A stretch of DNA of 64,000 bases from Triplophysa rosa (GCF_024868665.1 NC_079898.1:5280096-5344095); one strand, 5' to 3'; positions 11,428 to 24,003 are shown, counted from the first letter of the stretch. The notes: generated by a model not told the origin, from the letters alone. Numbers and translations: made by a program.

Positions 11428-11621
11428 CTGAAGAACAAAAGGTGAATGAATGAGCACGCCGGCTTCCTTTTATACCCGGACATCCGGGGAGGAGTCCGGC
11501 ATGCAAATTTCATTCGCCAATTCCATTGGCCTTTTCAAAATACTCAGAAGATGATAGGTTCCCAAGGGCAAACCTCATCCGTCGGTTCGACACAACGTCG
11601 AGAGACCGACAGAAAGGGAAC
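11428..11621 (-). repeat. DIRS inverted terminal repeat (5' side)
   Basis: Reverse-complement partner of the repeat at 7796-8018, and the 5' end of the minus-strand element. The central ~165 bp are shared; the outer ~45 bp (ending in CGACAGAAAGGGAAC) are specific to this end and mirrored in the internal complementary region. Confidence 0.85.
11466..11474 (-). promoter_or_regulatory. TATA box for the DIRS sense transcript
   Basis: TATAAAAGG on the minus strand inside the 5' terminal repeat, about 220 bp upstream of the gag remnants. This is the expected position for the element promoter. It is a motif-based call. Confidence 0.5.
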
Positions 11622-11657
11622 CATATTTACGTTGTGTTACACGTCTTTAAAAACATA

Positions 11658-11945
11658 CAGCCGTGGAACAACGAAGAGACCACTCCAAATGTTCATTTCA
11701 AAACAACATTTCTAGATGTATTGTGGCCATTCCTGTCTAGTGTTTGTTGAGTTTCAACAAACCTCAGGAATGTCATAAAGTCATCCAACAGCAAATGTGA
11801 AAGACAGAATGATAAGTCATCATCACATATTTAACTTTTCCTAAATACATTTACAAACATTACTGTTGCATTGCTTAAAAGTGAATAAACTTTTTTCTTT
11901 AAAGTATTTGATGTCTGAAAAAATACAGAGGATCTTTTCTGTTCT
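11658..11945 (-). mobile_element. Tc1/mariner-like MITE, truncated copy
   Basis: It starts at a TA dinucleotide followed by CAGCCGTGGAACAACG, matching in reverse complement the right terminus of the intact copy at 14240-14752. Internal matches include TCATTCTGTCTTTCACATTT and TTGCTTAAAAGTGAATA (as read on the minus strand). Similarity fades after ~11945, so one end is missing or unrecognisable. Confidence 0.6.
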
Positions 11946-12908
11946 TCTCTTGATTATGGTAATGAGAATCTGGAGGGAAATGTACTAAATGCCCCCAATG
12001 CTAAAAATCTTAATGGTTCCCCAAATATGCTTCATTGTTTTATGCAAATTGTAGTATATTTTCTGTTTGGAGTCAAATCTGACCCTAACATGTTTTTGTA
12101 AGATTCAGTCATTTTTACTCGCCTCTCAGCTAGTCGGACTCGAAGATTATGCATTTCGCTTGGGAAATTTGTGAAAATCAAGGGAAGGAAAATAAAACAA
12201 TGAGCTACTCAAGGCTGTGCATTAAGGCTGTGAACACACGGCCTCGAGCGGCATATTGCATATAAAAAACAACAGGAGAAACATTCTGAAAGAATGTTGT
12301 GTTTAGTAAACATTTTAAAAAAATGTAACACATTTATTCGTATTGATTAAATGAACCAAGTGATGTAGTTATTTTTTCTGCTTACTATTTATGATCGCCA
12401 AACAATGTAAGCGTTTGCCTCATGTAATATGGAATAAATATTTCACATCTTTGAACATGGCTTATCCAATCAGAATTTAGAATCAAACCTGTCCAAGAAT
12501 TACAATACCTGTGTGTTATTTCAGTTCATTTTTGGAAAAGGCACACATACCATGTGACCACAAAAGATAGAGTACTATACTAGCAACTCGAGGCCCAGGA
12601 ATGACTCGTTCAGTGATAGAAATAGAATATATGTGGTTGTACATTCAAGAAAATGCAAGTACTATTAAAACGTATTCTTGTTCATTAAAGAATAATATAT
12701 CTTATTAAAACCTGTTCATTAAAGGTTTAGTTTGGCGAAAGCTACATTTGCTTCATTTTTGCCAGAGTGAGACATCCTCCAAAGTGATTTATTATTATGG
12801 AGAGCCTGACCAGACATGCAGTTCCACACACACACCACCAGAGGCACTACGTCTGATCTCAGTTTTCAAAGGAGAGTAAACTCTTTACGTAACGTCTCTG
12901 CTCCGCAA

Positions 12909-12912
<4 letters not shown>
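11946..12912. other. Non-coding stretch
   Basis: AT-rich DNA with no recognised gene or repeat. Confidence 0.4.
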
Positions 12913-12984
<72 letters not shown>

Positions 12985-13022
12985 GCACACACGCACGCAC
13001 GCACGCACACACACACACACAC
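12913..13022. repeat. Compound (TC)n-(AC)n microsatellite
   Basis: About 51 bp of pure TC dinucleotides run into CA/CG-interrupted AC repeats (ACACGCACAC, GCACGCACGC). An open frame runs through it as Ser-Leu then His-Thr repeats, which is an artefact of the repeat. Confidence 0.95.
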
Positions 13023-14239
13023 AGCGACATCAATAGAAGGATAGCCGAGGAAACACTGTGCCGTTGTGATTTAATGAGGGTTATGTTTGTGCAGTGTTTG
13101 GGAACAGAATACGCCCCAGTGTGTACATTACATTTCAGGTGGTTGTTTCCAGAGATAGTTGACCCAATAATTTGTCAACGCCATCGTGATGTCACCACGC
13201 ACGGTCTTTCTTCTCAGCTCCCTTCAAAAGCTTGACGGTGGAGAATTCAGCTCCAGGCTGGAGGCGAGCCAAATTGCTTGCCTCTCCTAACGCTGACTTT
13301 GCGGGTGCATGAATAAATGATTTTTACAACACTGGGTAAAACCCTTGTAAGCTGTTGCCACTGTTTTAATTGCCTCTGCCACGCTATGCATACAGACAGT
13401 TGGAGTCAGGAAAAAACTGCACTTGAGAAAATAAACTTGTTACCTAGTGGAGCGTTTTCCTGTGGCACCACCCATTTTGCTCAGCAGCTCCAGCCGTATG
13501 TTTTGGACAGATTTGTAGGAAATCTTAATTATTGCCGGTCTTGTTGCTTTCCTTCCGATTTATTTACTTGTTTTTCATCACAGGGTGACGTGTTTCAAGA
13601 AGCCTGTTTGATTTTATACATGCAGTGCTGTAAGAATACATCATCAGTTCGCCAAAAATAAAAAGATCTAACGCAAATTAAAAACCCATGCCATCCCAAA
13701 TGTATTCAACCTCTTTTCTTCAGCTGTACACAACGTTTTGAAATTGAACTCAAAATGAAACCAAAACAAAACTTCAAATCTCATTGGTATTTGCTTGTAT
13801 TTTGACTTGTTTGCATATGATATCATAAGCGTCATAAGATTTGTCATAAGCTTATCAATGTGTTGCCATATTTAAAATATGTGCTTGGATGTACATGTTT
13901 TGGTTTCAGTTTTGCAATTTTGCTCTTACATTCCTATCATTTTGTACTTTCGAAGACTTTTAGTAAGTCACTGGAGTCATTTGGATTACTTGATGGATAT
14001 GTTTGCTTTTTTGGAGCAATATTTTGGTTCATATATATGAATATAAAGTAGGCTAATGGATAGTTTTATTTGAAAAAAAAAACATTTAAATGTACCGTAA
14101 ATAGCAATATTTATCTATTACATTTAAAATGTTCAATAAAAAATAATCAAATCAATATAGTTTTTCTCGCAACCCTACATAGATACCATCATTATACAAA
14201 TATAATAACATGGTATTTAAAAAAGTTAATATTCATATA
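13023..14239. other. Non-coding stretch
   Basis: No coding similarity recognised. Frames at 13317-13661 and 13860-14051 show only low-complexity or hydrophobic composition. Confidence 0.4.
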
Positions 14240-14752
14240 CAGCCGCAGAAAAAATTAAAAGACCATTTCAGAGACAGTTTTTTTTAAATGTACTATTTAC
14301 AGGTATGTGTTCAGGTAAAATGGTAGTTTTGTTTCATTCTGTGAACTACTAACAATATTTCTCCTAAATTAAAAAATATATATTGTTTCTATTTGAATTT
14401 ATTTGCAGAAAATGAAAACTGGAGAAACAGGTGAAAATAACAGAAAAGATGCTCTGTATTTTTTCAGACTTCAAATACTGCAAAGAAAACGGGTTCATAT
14501 TCACTTTTAAGCAATACAACAGTTCAATTTCTACATGAATTTAGGAAAAGTAAAAAAAAAATGTATGTGATAACCTCGATTTTGTATCACGGATTTCATG
14601 TGTCTTGTCATTCTGTCTTTCACATTTCTGTTGGATGACTTTGTCACTCCTGAGGTTCGATTTTACATTAAACACTGGACTGGAATGACCACAACATGTC
14701 TAGAAATTTGACATGAAAAGTTAGAATGGTCTCTTAATTTTTTCCGTGGCTG
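14240..14752. mobile_element. Tc1/mariner-like non-autonomous element
   Basis: A 513-bp element bounded by TA dinucleotides (14238-14239 and 14753-14754). The inverted ends are CAGCCGCAGAAAAAATTAAA and, reversed, CAGCCACGGAAAAAATTAAG, continuing to AGACCATT. No transposase frame is present. It shares internal sequence with the truncated inverse copy at 11658-11945. Confidence 0.75.
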
Positions 14753-14754
14753 TA

Positions 14755-16212
14755 TGTACATATGAAAAAAATATTTTACATTTGATATTTAAAGATGTAA
14801 TTTGCAAAAACAGATGTTTTTTTTAAAAAATACCAAAAATGATTTTTAATTGTGTTAGTTAGCTGTATATTTTTTTGTTATTATCAAAACAACTCAACTG
14901 GAGTTTGATTGGTATTACTTGGAGTGCATAGTAAAAACCATGATTTTTGAAAAAAATGTTTTTGCAAAATGATCTATTATTATTTAGGCTATTTATATTA
15001 GCTAAATAATTGACAATAATTAGTATAATAATGTAAAATAAAAGATCCATACATATATTATTACTGAAACATTTTAATACACATTACATGACATATTCTG
15101 AATTTTGTGAACTTCAAGCAATGACCCAAGCTGAGTTTTAAATCATGAGTAGAGACAAGAAAATATGATATCGCCAGTGAAATCTTTGCGAATATATGGT
15201 GCAGTATATAGAATGTCTGATATCATCTCCCAGCCCTTTAAACAATCTCAAGGTGACAAGAAAGCATAGTCTCCTACATCATTGCTTCTCTGCACGGCAT
15301 TCTGGGACATAATTACTGAGAACCCAGATAAGCATTATAGTTATCTTAAAGAAAATAGCTCCTCAAAATCTCTAGTAATATCTCTAAAAGCCTTATCTCT
15401 TAAAGAGATAGTAAGTCTTTTAGTCCATACATCACAACACTCACTGAACCGCAAGACAGCTGTGGACGCTCACTGGCATTCTCTGTTTTATGTAAATAAA
15501 ACGTCAGATTGCTCGGCTATTTTACAGAGGCATAGCGAGAACACTGTTTCTCTGGTTCTGCGGCTGTTTCATGCAACCGAGCTGGATGGACTTGATTTCC
15601 ATGCTTTACAACCAGTTCTTATCATTTTATCTCCCATTAACCGTACACAAGCCATTGATCTAACTCTTCTCTGATCCTTTCAAGCAACTGAATGTTTACT
15701 GCGTTCTCTTTTTTGGCTTTGCTTCAACGAAGCAAACTCCCCGGAGGCTCATAGAGACCAGTGGATGAGTTTGTTCGTGGGATCAGATATTTTTTGGTGG
15801 CTGTACAGGTGACTTGACTAAAAGGGAGATGTCTGCCATTTTCACACCTCTCTGAGGGCATTACAACTGCTACTGTAAAATGTCAATTTGCTTATATTTT
15901 TGGAGCTGTTGCACATATTTTCTAGAAACATTATGTCATTGTGATGGTTTATGAAGCCATTAATCACTTCTCCAAAGATCCCCCACCAGTCAGCCACCTA
16001 AGATTATATGTAATCGTAGTTATTACCAGGCAAAGAGGATTTTCAGTATAGAAAGCAAACAGTGAATCATGTCACAGACTTTGCACTTTCAGCAGAAGGT
16101 GATAACACTTTACAATAAGGTTGTATTGGTTATGAACTAACAATGAACAATATAGTTTTTAGCATGTACTAATATTTGTTAATGTTAGTTAATGTCAATA
16201 CAATAATTTGTG
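14755..16212. other. Non-coding stretch
   Basis: The 130-codon open frame at 15282-15674 has no recognisable motif and no splice or repeat context. Nothing else is identified. Confidence 0.4.
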
Positions 16213-16668
16213 TTATTAAACGGCTCATTGGAATGCTTGATTCTGATTGGCTAGTCGCGACATTTGGAGATCCGTTATTCCCAGATAACAACCTCTGAAA
16301 ACAACACACAGTAACCCGGATGCAGCAAATCATTTTGACAGTTTTTTTGACAAATTAAATGTAAATATATCTTTTAATAACAGATATGAAATTATATTTA
16401 CAAATGATTAAACAAAATTGCCTGTTCATGACATTTGAACGTCGTTTCTTACCTTAAAACCGAAAGTAAACGGCGTTTCCTCGCGGAAGGTCTGCATTCG
16501 GTAAAAATGAGTTTATATTTCAAATTCACATTTCATGTCCAGTTTGTTTCTCATGTGGCATGTAGCCGTGTAAGAAGCGGGATAATGTACAAGCAGCCGG
16601 CTGTTATCGCCAAATAAGCCCCTTCAGTGAGATACAACTGGCTGCCTGTACATTATCCCTTATTTAAA
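16213..16668. repeat. Interspersed non-coding repeat, copy 1
   Basis: It begins TTATTAAACGGCTCATTGG and ends near GCCTGTACATTATCCCTTA, with an inner GCGGGATAATGTACAAGCAG that mirrors the end. It is collinear with 45204-46066 (for example GCAGCAAATCATTTTGACAG and ACCTTAAAACCGAAAGT), and a short third copy lies at 26629-26715. It is probably a DNA-transposon derivative with internal palindromes. Confidence 0.65.
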
Positions 16669-17209
16669 TAATACTACCACATGCAAGGTTTGAGTTTAAC
16701 AATTGTGTTAGTTTATACTAAAATTAACATGAACATACAGTATATTAAAAAATGCTGTAGAATTGTTTACTGTCTGTTCACGTTAGCTAATGCATTAACT
16801 TAATCGTTGCTTTGGAATGATAAGGTTCTATGACATTTTTATCAAAATTAAGTTATTCACTTATTCTTGTGACATTTTTTGCAAAAAACAAAACGAAATT
16901 TTCTACAAAGTCGATTTGAAGTCAAGCTTGTTATGTCAAAACTGCTCAGAATGCAGATAGAACCTTATAATTCCGAAGCCACGAACTGTTAACCAACACA
17001 ACCTTGTTGTAAAGTGTTAGCGAAAACCATCAGTTTGTTCATGTTATCCAGTGGGCCACTTATTAGTCTGAATCTTCCGCATCATGTGAGTAATGGAAGT
17101 TCAGGGGAGGGAGGTGTGACCTAAATCTCACATAACCGTGTGAGAAATTGTATCACAGAATCACAAAAACTGTATGGGAATTCCCAGAACAAGTGGCTTA
17201 TCTACAGTA

Positions 17210-17465
17210 CACTCTCAAAAATAAAGGTGCTTCACGATGCCATAGAAGAACCTTTTTTGTCTAAATGGCTCCATAAAGAACCTTTAACATCCAAAGGACC
17301 TTTTTGTTTCACAAAAGGTTCTTTATGGTGAAAAAAGGTTCTTCAGATTATAAAAAAGTAAGCAAGTGATGGTTCTTTAAAGAACCTTTGACTGACTGCT
17401 TCTTTGTGGAACCAAAAAATGGTTCTTCTATGTTAACCTTTTAGACGCCCTTATTTTTAAGAATG
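17210..17465. mobile_element. Tc1/mariner-type MITE (AAGGTTCTT family)
   Basis: Flanked by TA (17208-17209, 17466-17467), with inverted ends CACTCTCAAAAATAAAGG and, reversed, CATTCTTAAAAATAAGGG. The inside is built from many AAAGAACCTTT / AAAGGTTCTTT palindromic units. A related copy lies at 50605-50741. Confidence 0.7.
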
Positions 17466-17474
17466 TATATTATA

Positions 17475-20400
17475 TAACTGTACATGTTATATTATTCGTG
17501 CCTGTTTTTCAAAGCTATAGTAAATCATGTACTTAATAAAGCTGCGTAAAGTTTGCGTAACATTTGTATGCTGTTTGCCACTCTATCGCCATATCTGTTT
17601 GAAATACAAAATTGCAGGTTACTTTACATACTCATCCATATGTGGTTTGAAATCAAATGATGTCAAACAGACTTTCTGTTGTGAAACGCGATAAAGTGAG
17701 GAGACCGCTTTTAACCCTGATTTGATTTTTGTTTATTTGTAACCAAAAAAAAAACATAAATATATATATATAATGACACCTGATCTAACAAAAGACTAAA
17801 CTAATAATGTGTACTGTTGTAAAATAGCTAATATATGCACACCTGTGACTGCATATACTTTGTATATTCACCATTATTACCTCGTAAACACTTTATTTTT
17901 ATTTTTAAAAAAAATTGCAGATATCTTGCTCTGAACAGGGTCAGAAAGGATGCAAAACGTCACAACCTGAGCTATTTTTGCCATGGCAGGAAGCAAAACA
18001 ATAAAAACAAAAAGCAACTGAATACTGTGGAGAGCTGTGCCAGCGTAGCTCATGCCGATCTCACTTATTCTATCATCTATTCAACGCCCGTGTCACAAGT
18101 TCACCCCCGTCCCGCTGTGCCTTGCCATCGCTTATTTATAACATATGTATCCCCCCTTTTGTTCACCTCCGAATGCAAATCACCACCACGGCTGTGATAA
18201 AATGCCCCCGCTATTGTGCAGGTAACAATCCAGGCCCGGCGCTGAGCTCGGCTTTTATTGGCCCAATAGCTACACCAGCGTTTGTGGGAGAGCAGCCATC
18301 ATCTGCCATTGACTGACATGCGAGGTTTCTGTCCCGTTTTGCTCGTTTCCAGAATTATTATAATGCGCGGATAGGAATGCCTGCATCCCGGGAGACAATA
18401 ATTGCTCTGGGGGCTGCCATAAAGCGCAGAGAGAGGATGAACCCGTTTCTGTATGTGATTAAGAATGTCATAGAAGAGGGCTTGAGGAATGTTATGTAGG
18501 CAGAATGATTGCATTACGAATGTGAATGTTTAAGAAAGGCAGTGATGCTTATGTTTGAATGTACAGGGGAGAGAGTGAGATGGATTCTGCCATTTCTTAA
18601 CAGAAGATTTGCATTACAAAGCACTTACTATACTCTTATAAAAGATTTTTGATTCCTGAGACCGGGCTTATGAAATTCAATATAAAATAAGCGAAGAAAC
18701 TACTTTCCTCAAATGTGCCGACGATAATTCATTTACGTTTGTAACAAGTATCTGTGTGTCATATCTGTATACTAATCGTACTGTGATGACACTTACTGGA
18801 GTTTGTTGGTTACTAACAATAATTCATTCTATATTAAATATTTGATCTATTTAATGCACTGCTATTTTTTAAATGAGTCCCATTTTTCGTTATTTTCAAA
18901 AAGTTTAGAATGTTTTTTGTATTTAGGTGTTTTAAAAAAAACACTTTATATTTCACCTGTATTGTACACCGTTGTTTCGATTCTCAGAAAACAGGCTGTT
19001 GAGTTTGAGTTCCTGGGTCTATGAAGTCCCTCCTTCTGAAACGCTTTGATTGGTCAATGTAACCCAGTCGGTCTTTTGTGATTGGTCACCCACTTAGACC
19101 ATGTGTTGTAGATGTCCAGATGTCCATTACCATATCCGTCTTTGAGGGGGCAGGGTTCATTTTGGGGTTTGTGATGTCACTAACCCAGGAAGAAGTTTGT
19201 AGTCCCAATGAGCCAGTTGTTGTAGTCCTTAAAAAGCGATTTCTGTGAAAAAGAATATCTTGTTTTACTGTATCTTTACTTGTTTTACTATATCTAGCGT
19301 TTAGACTTTGCAGTTGTTGTATTTGCTCAAGCAACAGCATTACACACTAAAGTTGAAAAAAGTCCCACCATACCGCTCCTTTAAAGTCCCCTTGAAATCC
19401 AAATTCTTTTGGGTTTTAACTTTTTAACCTTACAAAGTTGTGAATTACAGCTTTACAGAAAGTAAATTTAATGCTTAATGGAGTTACATAATCTGATTAT
19501 TTTGATTTAGCCTGTCTGACTTTATGATTAGGCATGAGTCACCAAGTGAATTATAAGATGCCTTTGTATTATATCTGCACTAATCATTTTAACAACATGA
19601 GTTTCAAAACATATTCGAAAGTGTTAATACCTAAAAAAATAACATTATAATTGAGATAGAGGGGCAAGCACAACAAGTTGGCACTCAAACACAGGTCACC
19701 CAACGTCCACATGCGCAATATGTCAACATCCCACTTTGCCTTTTCCACTGACAAGTTTCGACAATCCAAATGGGACCTCCACCTTTATGCGATGTTCACC
19801 AGCCCCACCCCCCCCCCCCCCCCCCAGCGTGTTGTCAGCGGTTACTAGGCAGTTACCAAGGTTCCATATAGTTGCTAGGCAACTGGCAAAAAAAGTGAAA
19901 TATAGCAATATTTGGTTGATATAACATTAATACCTGTAAAATGAAAAGTCCATGTAAAGCCTCGGAGAACATCATCCAAGAGAATCTGAATGTCTTATGC
20001 CGTTTGCAGAAACACAATGCTCAGCTCATCAGCATTTTCCTCATGCCACTAGATTCCAGAGGGGATGATTTTAAAGATAACTGGGGAACCTGGAGAATAA
20101 GATGAGAGAGATAAAGGAGCAGGCGGGCATCGATGGGGCTGGCTGCAGTCAGACTTCCTTTAAGAGAGAAATGAAACCAACGTTCAGTGTTGTATAACGT
20201 CTGAAAACCCCAGAGCCAGGCGGTGTAAAAATAATTAGAACAGCAGGTGTGGACACAATGAAGATGAGGCAGAAAGTGTTGTCAACCAATGACGCTGATC
20301 TGCATCACACAACGCAGACACTTCCACTGATGCCTGCGTGTCCACCAAGAGCACACGCGGATACATTCTTGAAACTCTGAAAAGACTTTTTAACTGTTGC

Positions 20401-20475
20401 CTTCAAAGCCTTCTCTTAAAGATAAGAACATGCTGGAGCTAAGTCTGAAGATTGCTTGTGTGTTGATATGTGGTT
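17475..20475. other. Non-coding stretch with possible conserved elements
   Basis: Contains an (AT)n run at ~17758-17773, CCAAT-type boxes (ATTGGTC) around 19050-19085 and a C18 tract at 19808-19825. The 18060-18470 segment is complex, GC-richer and lacks repeat character, so it may be a conserved non-coding element. No exon is supported. Confidence 0.35.
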
Positions 20476-20483
20476 GGTGAGGT

Positions 20484-21068
20484 CATAGATGTAAAAAAGC
20501 TAGATGCCTCAATCGAGTGCTCCAGAGACGTAGACGTGTCCGCCATCTTGGAACGGTCCACTGACGTCACTCACAGTTTGCTAGAATGCCCGAACACTGC
20601 ACAGCCATGACTGTTAAAACCACGCCGATATAAATTCCCGAAAATGGGATACCCTTTGGTTGTTGTCATCGGTTGTGTAGCTAATAGAACAATAGTAAAT
20701 ACATTTTCGTAATCATACACGCGTATATATACAGTTGCAAACGCTTGGTCTATAGTGTTACCGCACCGGCTTGGCAGGGTTGCCAGATCTGTGAAACAAA
20801 ATCATTCATTAGAAGCCTAACATCCCTAGTCCAAATAACAAAACTTAACATGTATAAGCCATTTTAAGATTGACAGCTAAACAACAAAACCTTCCACTCC
20901 GAACTTGTGGACAACTCACAGCAACAGTTTAAAAGTATACCAATTCCACGGGAAAACCGCAGACTTGGCAACACAGACTGACTCGCATGGCTCCAATATG
21001 GCGAACGACCTATGTATAGCGGCCCATAGAAACAGCTGCTAATGTGGCATCTAGTTATATTTATCTAT
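20484..21068. mobile_element. DNA transposon remnant with inverted ends (CATAGAT... type)
   Basis: A 585-bp element. The left end CATAGATGTAAAAAAGCTAG and the reversed right end CATAGATAAATATAACTAG, followed by ATGCC on both sides, are imperfect inverted repeats. The flanks GGTGAGGT (20476-20483) and GGTAAGGT (21069-21076) agree at 7 of 8 positions, suggesting an 8-bp duplication (hAT or P-type). It is non-coding. Confidence 0.65.
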
Positions 21069-21076
21069 GGTAAGGT

Positions 21077-22412
21077 GTTCTAAGTAGTTGCTAGGCAACA
21101 GACAGACAGAAAAACAGACAAATAGCTTGAATGACCATTAATAGTACTAACGTTATTGTTTAGAATGATTTGTTTCGTTTAGTTTGCATATGCTTCTTTT
21201 CCCCCACCAGCTGAAATATAAAACAATATTTAAAAAATAAATTCAAGTCATTTGCACACTGCAGCTTTGCATTTGTACTTCCGTGCACGACAAAGTAGCG
21301 CCCGAAAATGTTAAATGTTTTTCTTGCATTTACATTTATATTAATTGTTGTCTGAGCTGTTGTTTTATATGGAATCTGTGCCTGCAGAAGTCAGCAAAAA
21401 GCTCCACCGAATTGAAATGCACATCATTTGCATAGCTGTACACATCATCTTCCCCTTGTGAGTTTCTTTATTACATATTTTGACTAATTTGATAATGCTT
21501 CAGGCGGCCAGTAAGAGCGTTGCACTGTCATCTCCTCCAATGAAAACACAAAAAGTGAAAAACATCCCCAGGTTCTGTCTGGACCTCTGAACATTTTATG
21601 TGCAATGATGTTCCTCTGGGTGCGCGTGCCGATTTTCTCCTCTCACGTAAAGTAATGGAGATGGATGGATTAGTGCACAAGATATCTTTAGTTTGATGTG
21701 TACTGCATAAGTAGACTATTCATTAAAGTGTCATTGAATTATCTGCTTTACGTAGAAAGATGTTGTCCATTTACTGTACCTCATTGCAGTCACGTTCTTA
21801 TTTTCTTACATTGCTCCTGTTTTCTGACAGCTACCATTCAAAATTGTTCGGCGTGGCTGTATCTCCAGTGACTCAGATTAGAATTGATCGGGAAAAAGCA
21901 AGCAGGACAGGGAATGAATCAAGTATGAAAAATGACCTCCTTGCCAGAGAAGTGCAGAATTTATGGATTCATACGCTGGCCTCTCAGGATATGTGTTGAT
22001 TCAATTTGTATTTATTGCACCGACGGTTACAAATCTTTAGACATAAGCTTTTCGATCCAAAGACTGTACCAAAAATCCTATGAGAATTAAACCTTACACT
22101 GTACAAGTGAAATTCGGAAAATAAATTCACAGCTTTTCTTTCGTTTAGGTTGAATTTTGAATGTAAATGTGTTCAGTGATCTTAAAATGTTCAAGTTGCC
22201 ATGACATTAAAAGCCTGAGAAGATATTTCAAGTTGTGTCAACTCTAATGAAGTTATGTAAAATGTCATGTTCCTTTATTTAAATGCTTTTAAATAGTACC
22301 GGTACGATAAGTACTTTATCTCATGTTTGGTGTTTTAACATTGAGAGCAAAGTACTTACTGTCTTTGAAACTCGTATGAAAATTAATCCCTTGAGCACTC
22401 AGGAAATATCTT
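21077..22412. other. Non-coding stretch
   Basis: No exon or RNA gene is recognised; there are only short frames without motifs. Confidence 0.4.
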
Positions 22413-22935
22413 AAGGCCGTGTTCACACTTGACTTCTTTTTTGACAAGAAAAAGTTGACAATAGCGCTTTTTTAGTAAAAAAAAAAAAAACGCTCGCAGC
22501 GTTGTGGTTACAAATAATAGTATTTGTGCACGAAGGCAGACAGGCTTCATAGGAAGCGTAACAGCGTAACGGAAGTCTATTTGTATTATAAACAGAGAGC
22601 CTCTTTGCAATAACCAATCACATATTTAAAAACTACAATACTAATTTCTCGCTAGAATTGCAATCAGAAGTTATTGAAAGTGAAAATGAATCTTACATTT
22701 ATACAAAACTATGCTCCAACGGGCGTTTCGGACGCCATTTTATTTTTTCTAGCTTGAGCCTTTCGACCAATCCCGTTTCTCGCATGTTGTTATGGAAACT
22801 ACAGGTCTCTGTCATTGATTAGCTGTGAAAATGGTGCTTGATGTAGGCCGTTTTTTTTTCAAAGTTTAACTTTTTTCAACCTCAAAGACGCTCTGAGCTG
22901 CAAAAAAAGAAGCTGGCGCTGACGTTTAAAACGCG
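22413..22935. mobile_element. MITE (GTGTTCACACTTGAC family), copy A
   Basis: It starts GGCCGTGTTCACACTTGACTTC, similar to the end of the copy at 26894-27424, and the two run in opposite internal orientation. Shared segments include CACAACGCTGC-like, GTGCACGAAGGCAG-like and AACCAATCACATATTTAAAA-like stretches. Its far end is interrupted by the palindromic element that starts at 22936. Confidence 0.6.
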
Positions 22936-23212
22936 CCAATGGGGTAAGAAAAATAATCTTGAATTAAGGTTTACCTTTTTCTTAGTCACTCAATTCAAGA
23001 TTATTTTTCTTACCCCATTGGCAGATTTTTTTGCTTGTTTTAAGCACAAATTCACTGAAATTTCATATTTTTCGACTTCAAACAAGACTTATTTTCTTAG
23101 GTCAGTTTGCTCATCAAGAAAATGCTTTTTGATTCAAGAATGTTTAGACATGTTTACTGGAAAACAAGAAAAAAAGACTAAGTAAGAAAGTCATTTTTTG
23201 CAGTGTATTTGC
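22936..23212. mobile_element. Palindromic MITE inserted in copy A
   Basis: Contains a perfect 30-bp inverted repeat (arms 22936-22965 and 22992-23021, 26-bp loop). After it comes a segment ending TTTTTGCAGTGTA, typical of a fish MITE terminus (CACTGCAAAAA read reversed). There is no coding frame. Confidence 0.6.
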
Positions 23213-23999
23213 TTTCTTGTAAATTCATTGGGTTATTTTTCAGCATTATTCACTTAGTCTTTTTTATAACGTAGTTCTTTAATATTTCAGATTCTCACTG
23301 AGGTTATATTTTTTCTCAAGCTGTATTTCCTTCAGTAAAATCTCAACTTTTTAGTCAGAATATTATTGTGGGGAACTTCAAACACCCTAAGATGAGATAA
23401 AACACACCATGAGGCTGCATAGCAGATTCTTGTTATATATTGAATACAAGATAAAAGAGAAGTATTGAAATCCTAGTTGCGTCATAGATGTTTCCACATC
23501 TAGAGCTGGCAGAAAGGAAACGTATTCTCTGAAGAACTCGAGTCTGCGTTCAACAAGTCACATTATAAATGTTTATTTCCCTCGTGGAAATGTGATCAGC
23601 GGCCATTAAACTAGCGCTGCGATTTTAGAATGTGTCTCTCTGCCTGAAGAAATCTGGCTAATCGCTTTCCTCTAATGTTGTTCAGTCTTAGATTTGTTAG
23701 TTTAAGACTGTGCCAAAACCTTAAGTGATATCACATGCTAAACAAGGCAAACTAGTAATTAAGCATTCAACTGGAGGAAACACTCAGATCTAGTTATCCA
23801 GGCTTACTCTTACCCTAAAGAAGCTGTTTTAGAAGCAGAGAAATACCATCGACATGACAATTTAATCCAGCATTTGACTTCATCTGCGTCTGCGAGACCC
23901 TCCATCAATTCATCAAATCTTACACTCGCACGACCAAAATACTGTATCAGTACAGAATGAGAATTTATAGGTCATGTGAACACGTAGGTCATAAACAGC
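23213..23999. other. Non-coding stretch
   Basis: AT-rich DNA. I see no gene or clear repeat. Confidence 0.4.
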
Positions 24000-24003
24000 T
24001 TAA

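Larger units (their letters stand above)
7796..11621 (-). mobile_element. Degenerate DIRS-type tyrosine-recombinase retrotransposon
   Basis: A 3.8-kb GC-rich island in AT-rich DNA, read on the minus strand. It has inverted rather than direct terminal repeats, an internal complementary region beside the 3' repeat, remnants of Gag, the C-terminal part of RNase H and a tyrosine recombinase. This is the DIRS-1 architecture. The trinucleotide AAC occurs at both outer edges (7796-7798 and 11619-11621), and no longer target duplication is seen, as expected for recombinase-mediated integration. No reverse transcriptase motif is visible, so the copy is internally deleted, and all frames are broken. 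It is probably immobile, although the termini look well preserved. Confidence 0.88.

Noticed and set aside
12816..13235. 139-codon open frame with Ser-Leu and His-Thr runs
   Set aside because: It is an artefact of reading through the (TC)n-(AC)n microsatellite; no domain is present outside the repeat.
19723..19924. Overlapping frames rich in Gly or Pro
   Set aside because: Created by the C18 homopolymer at 19808-19825.
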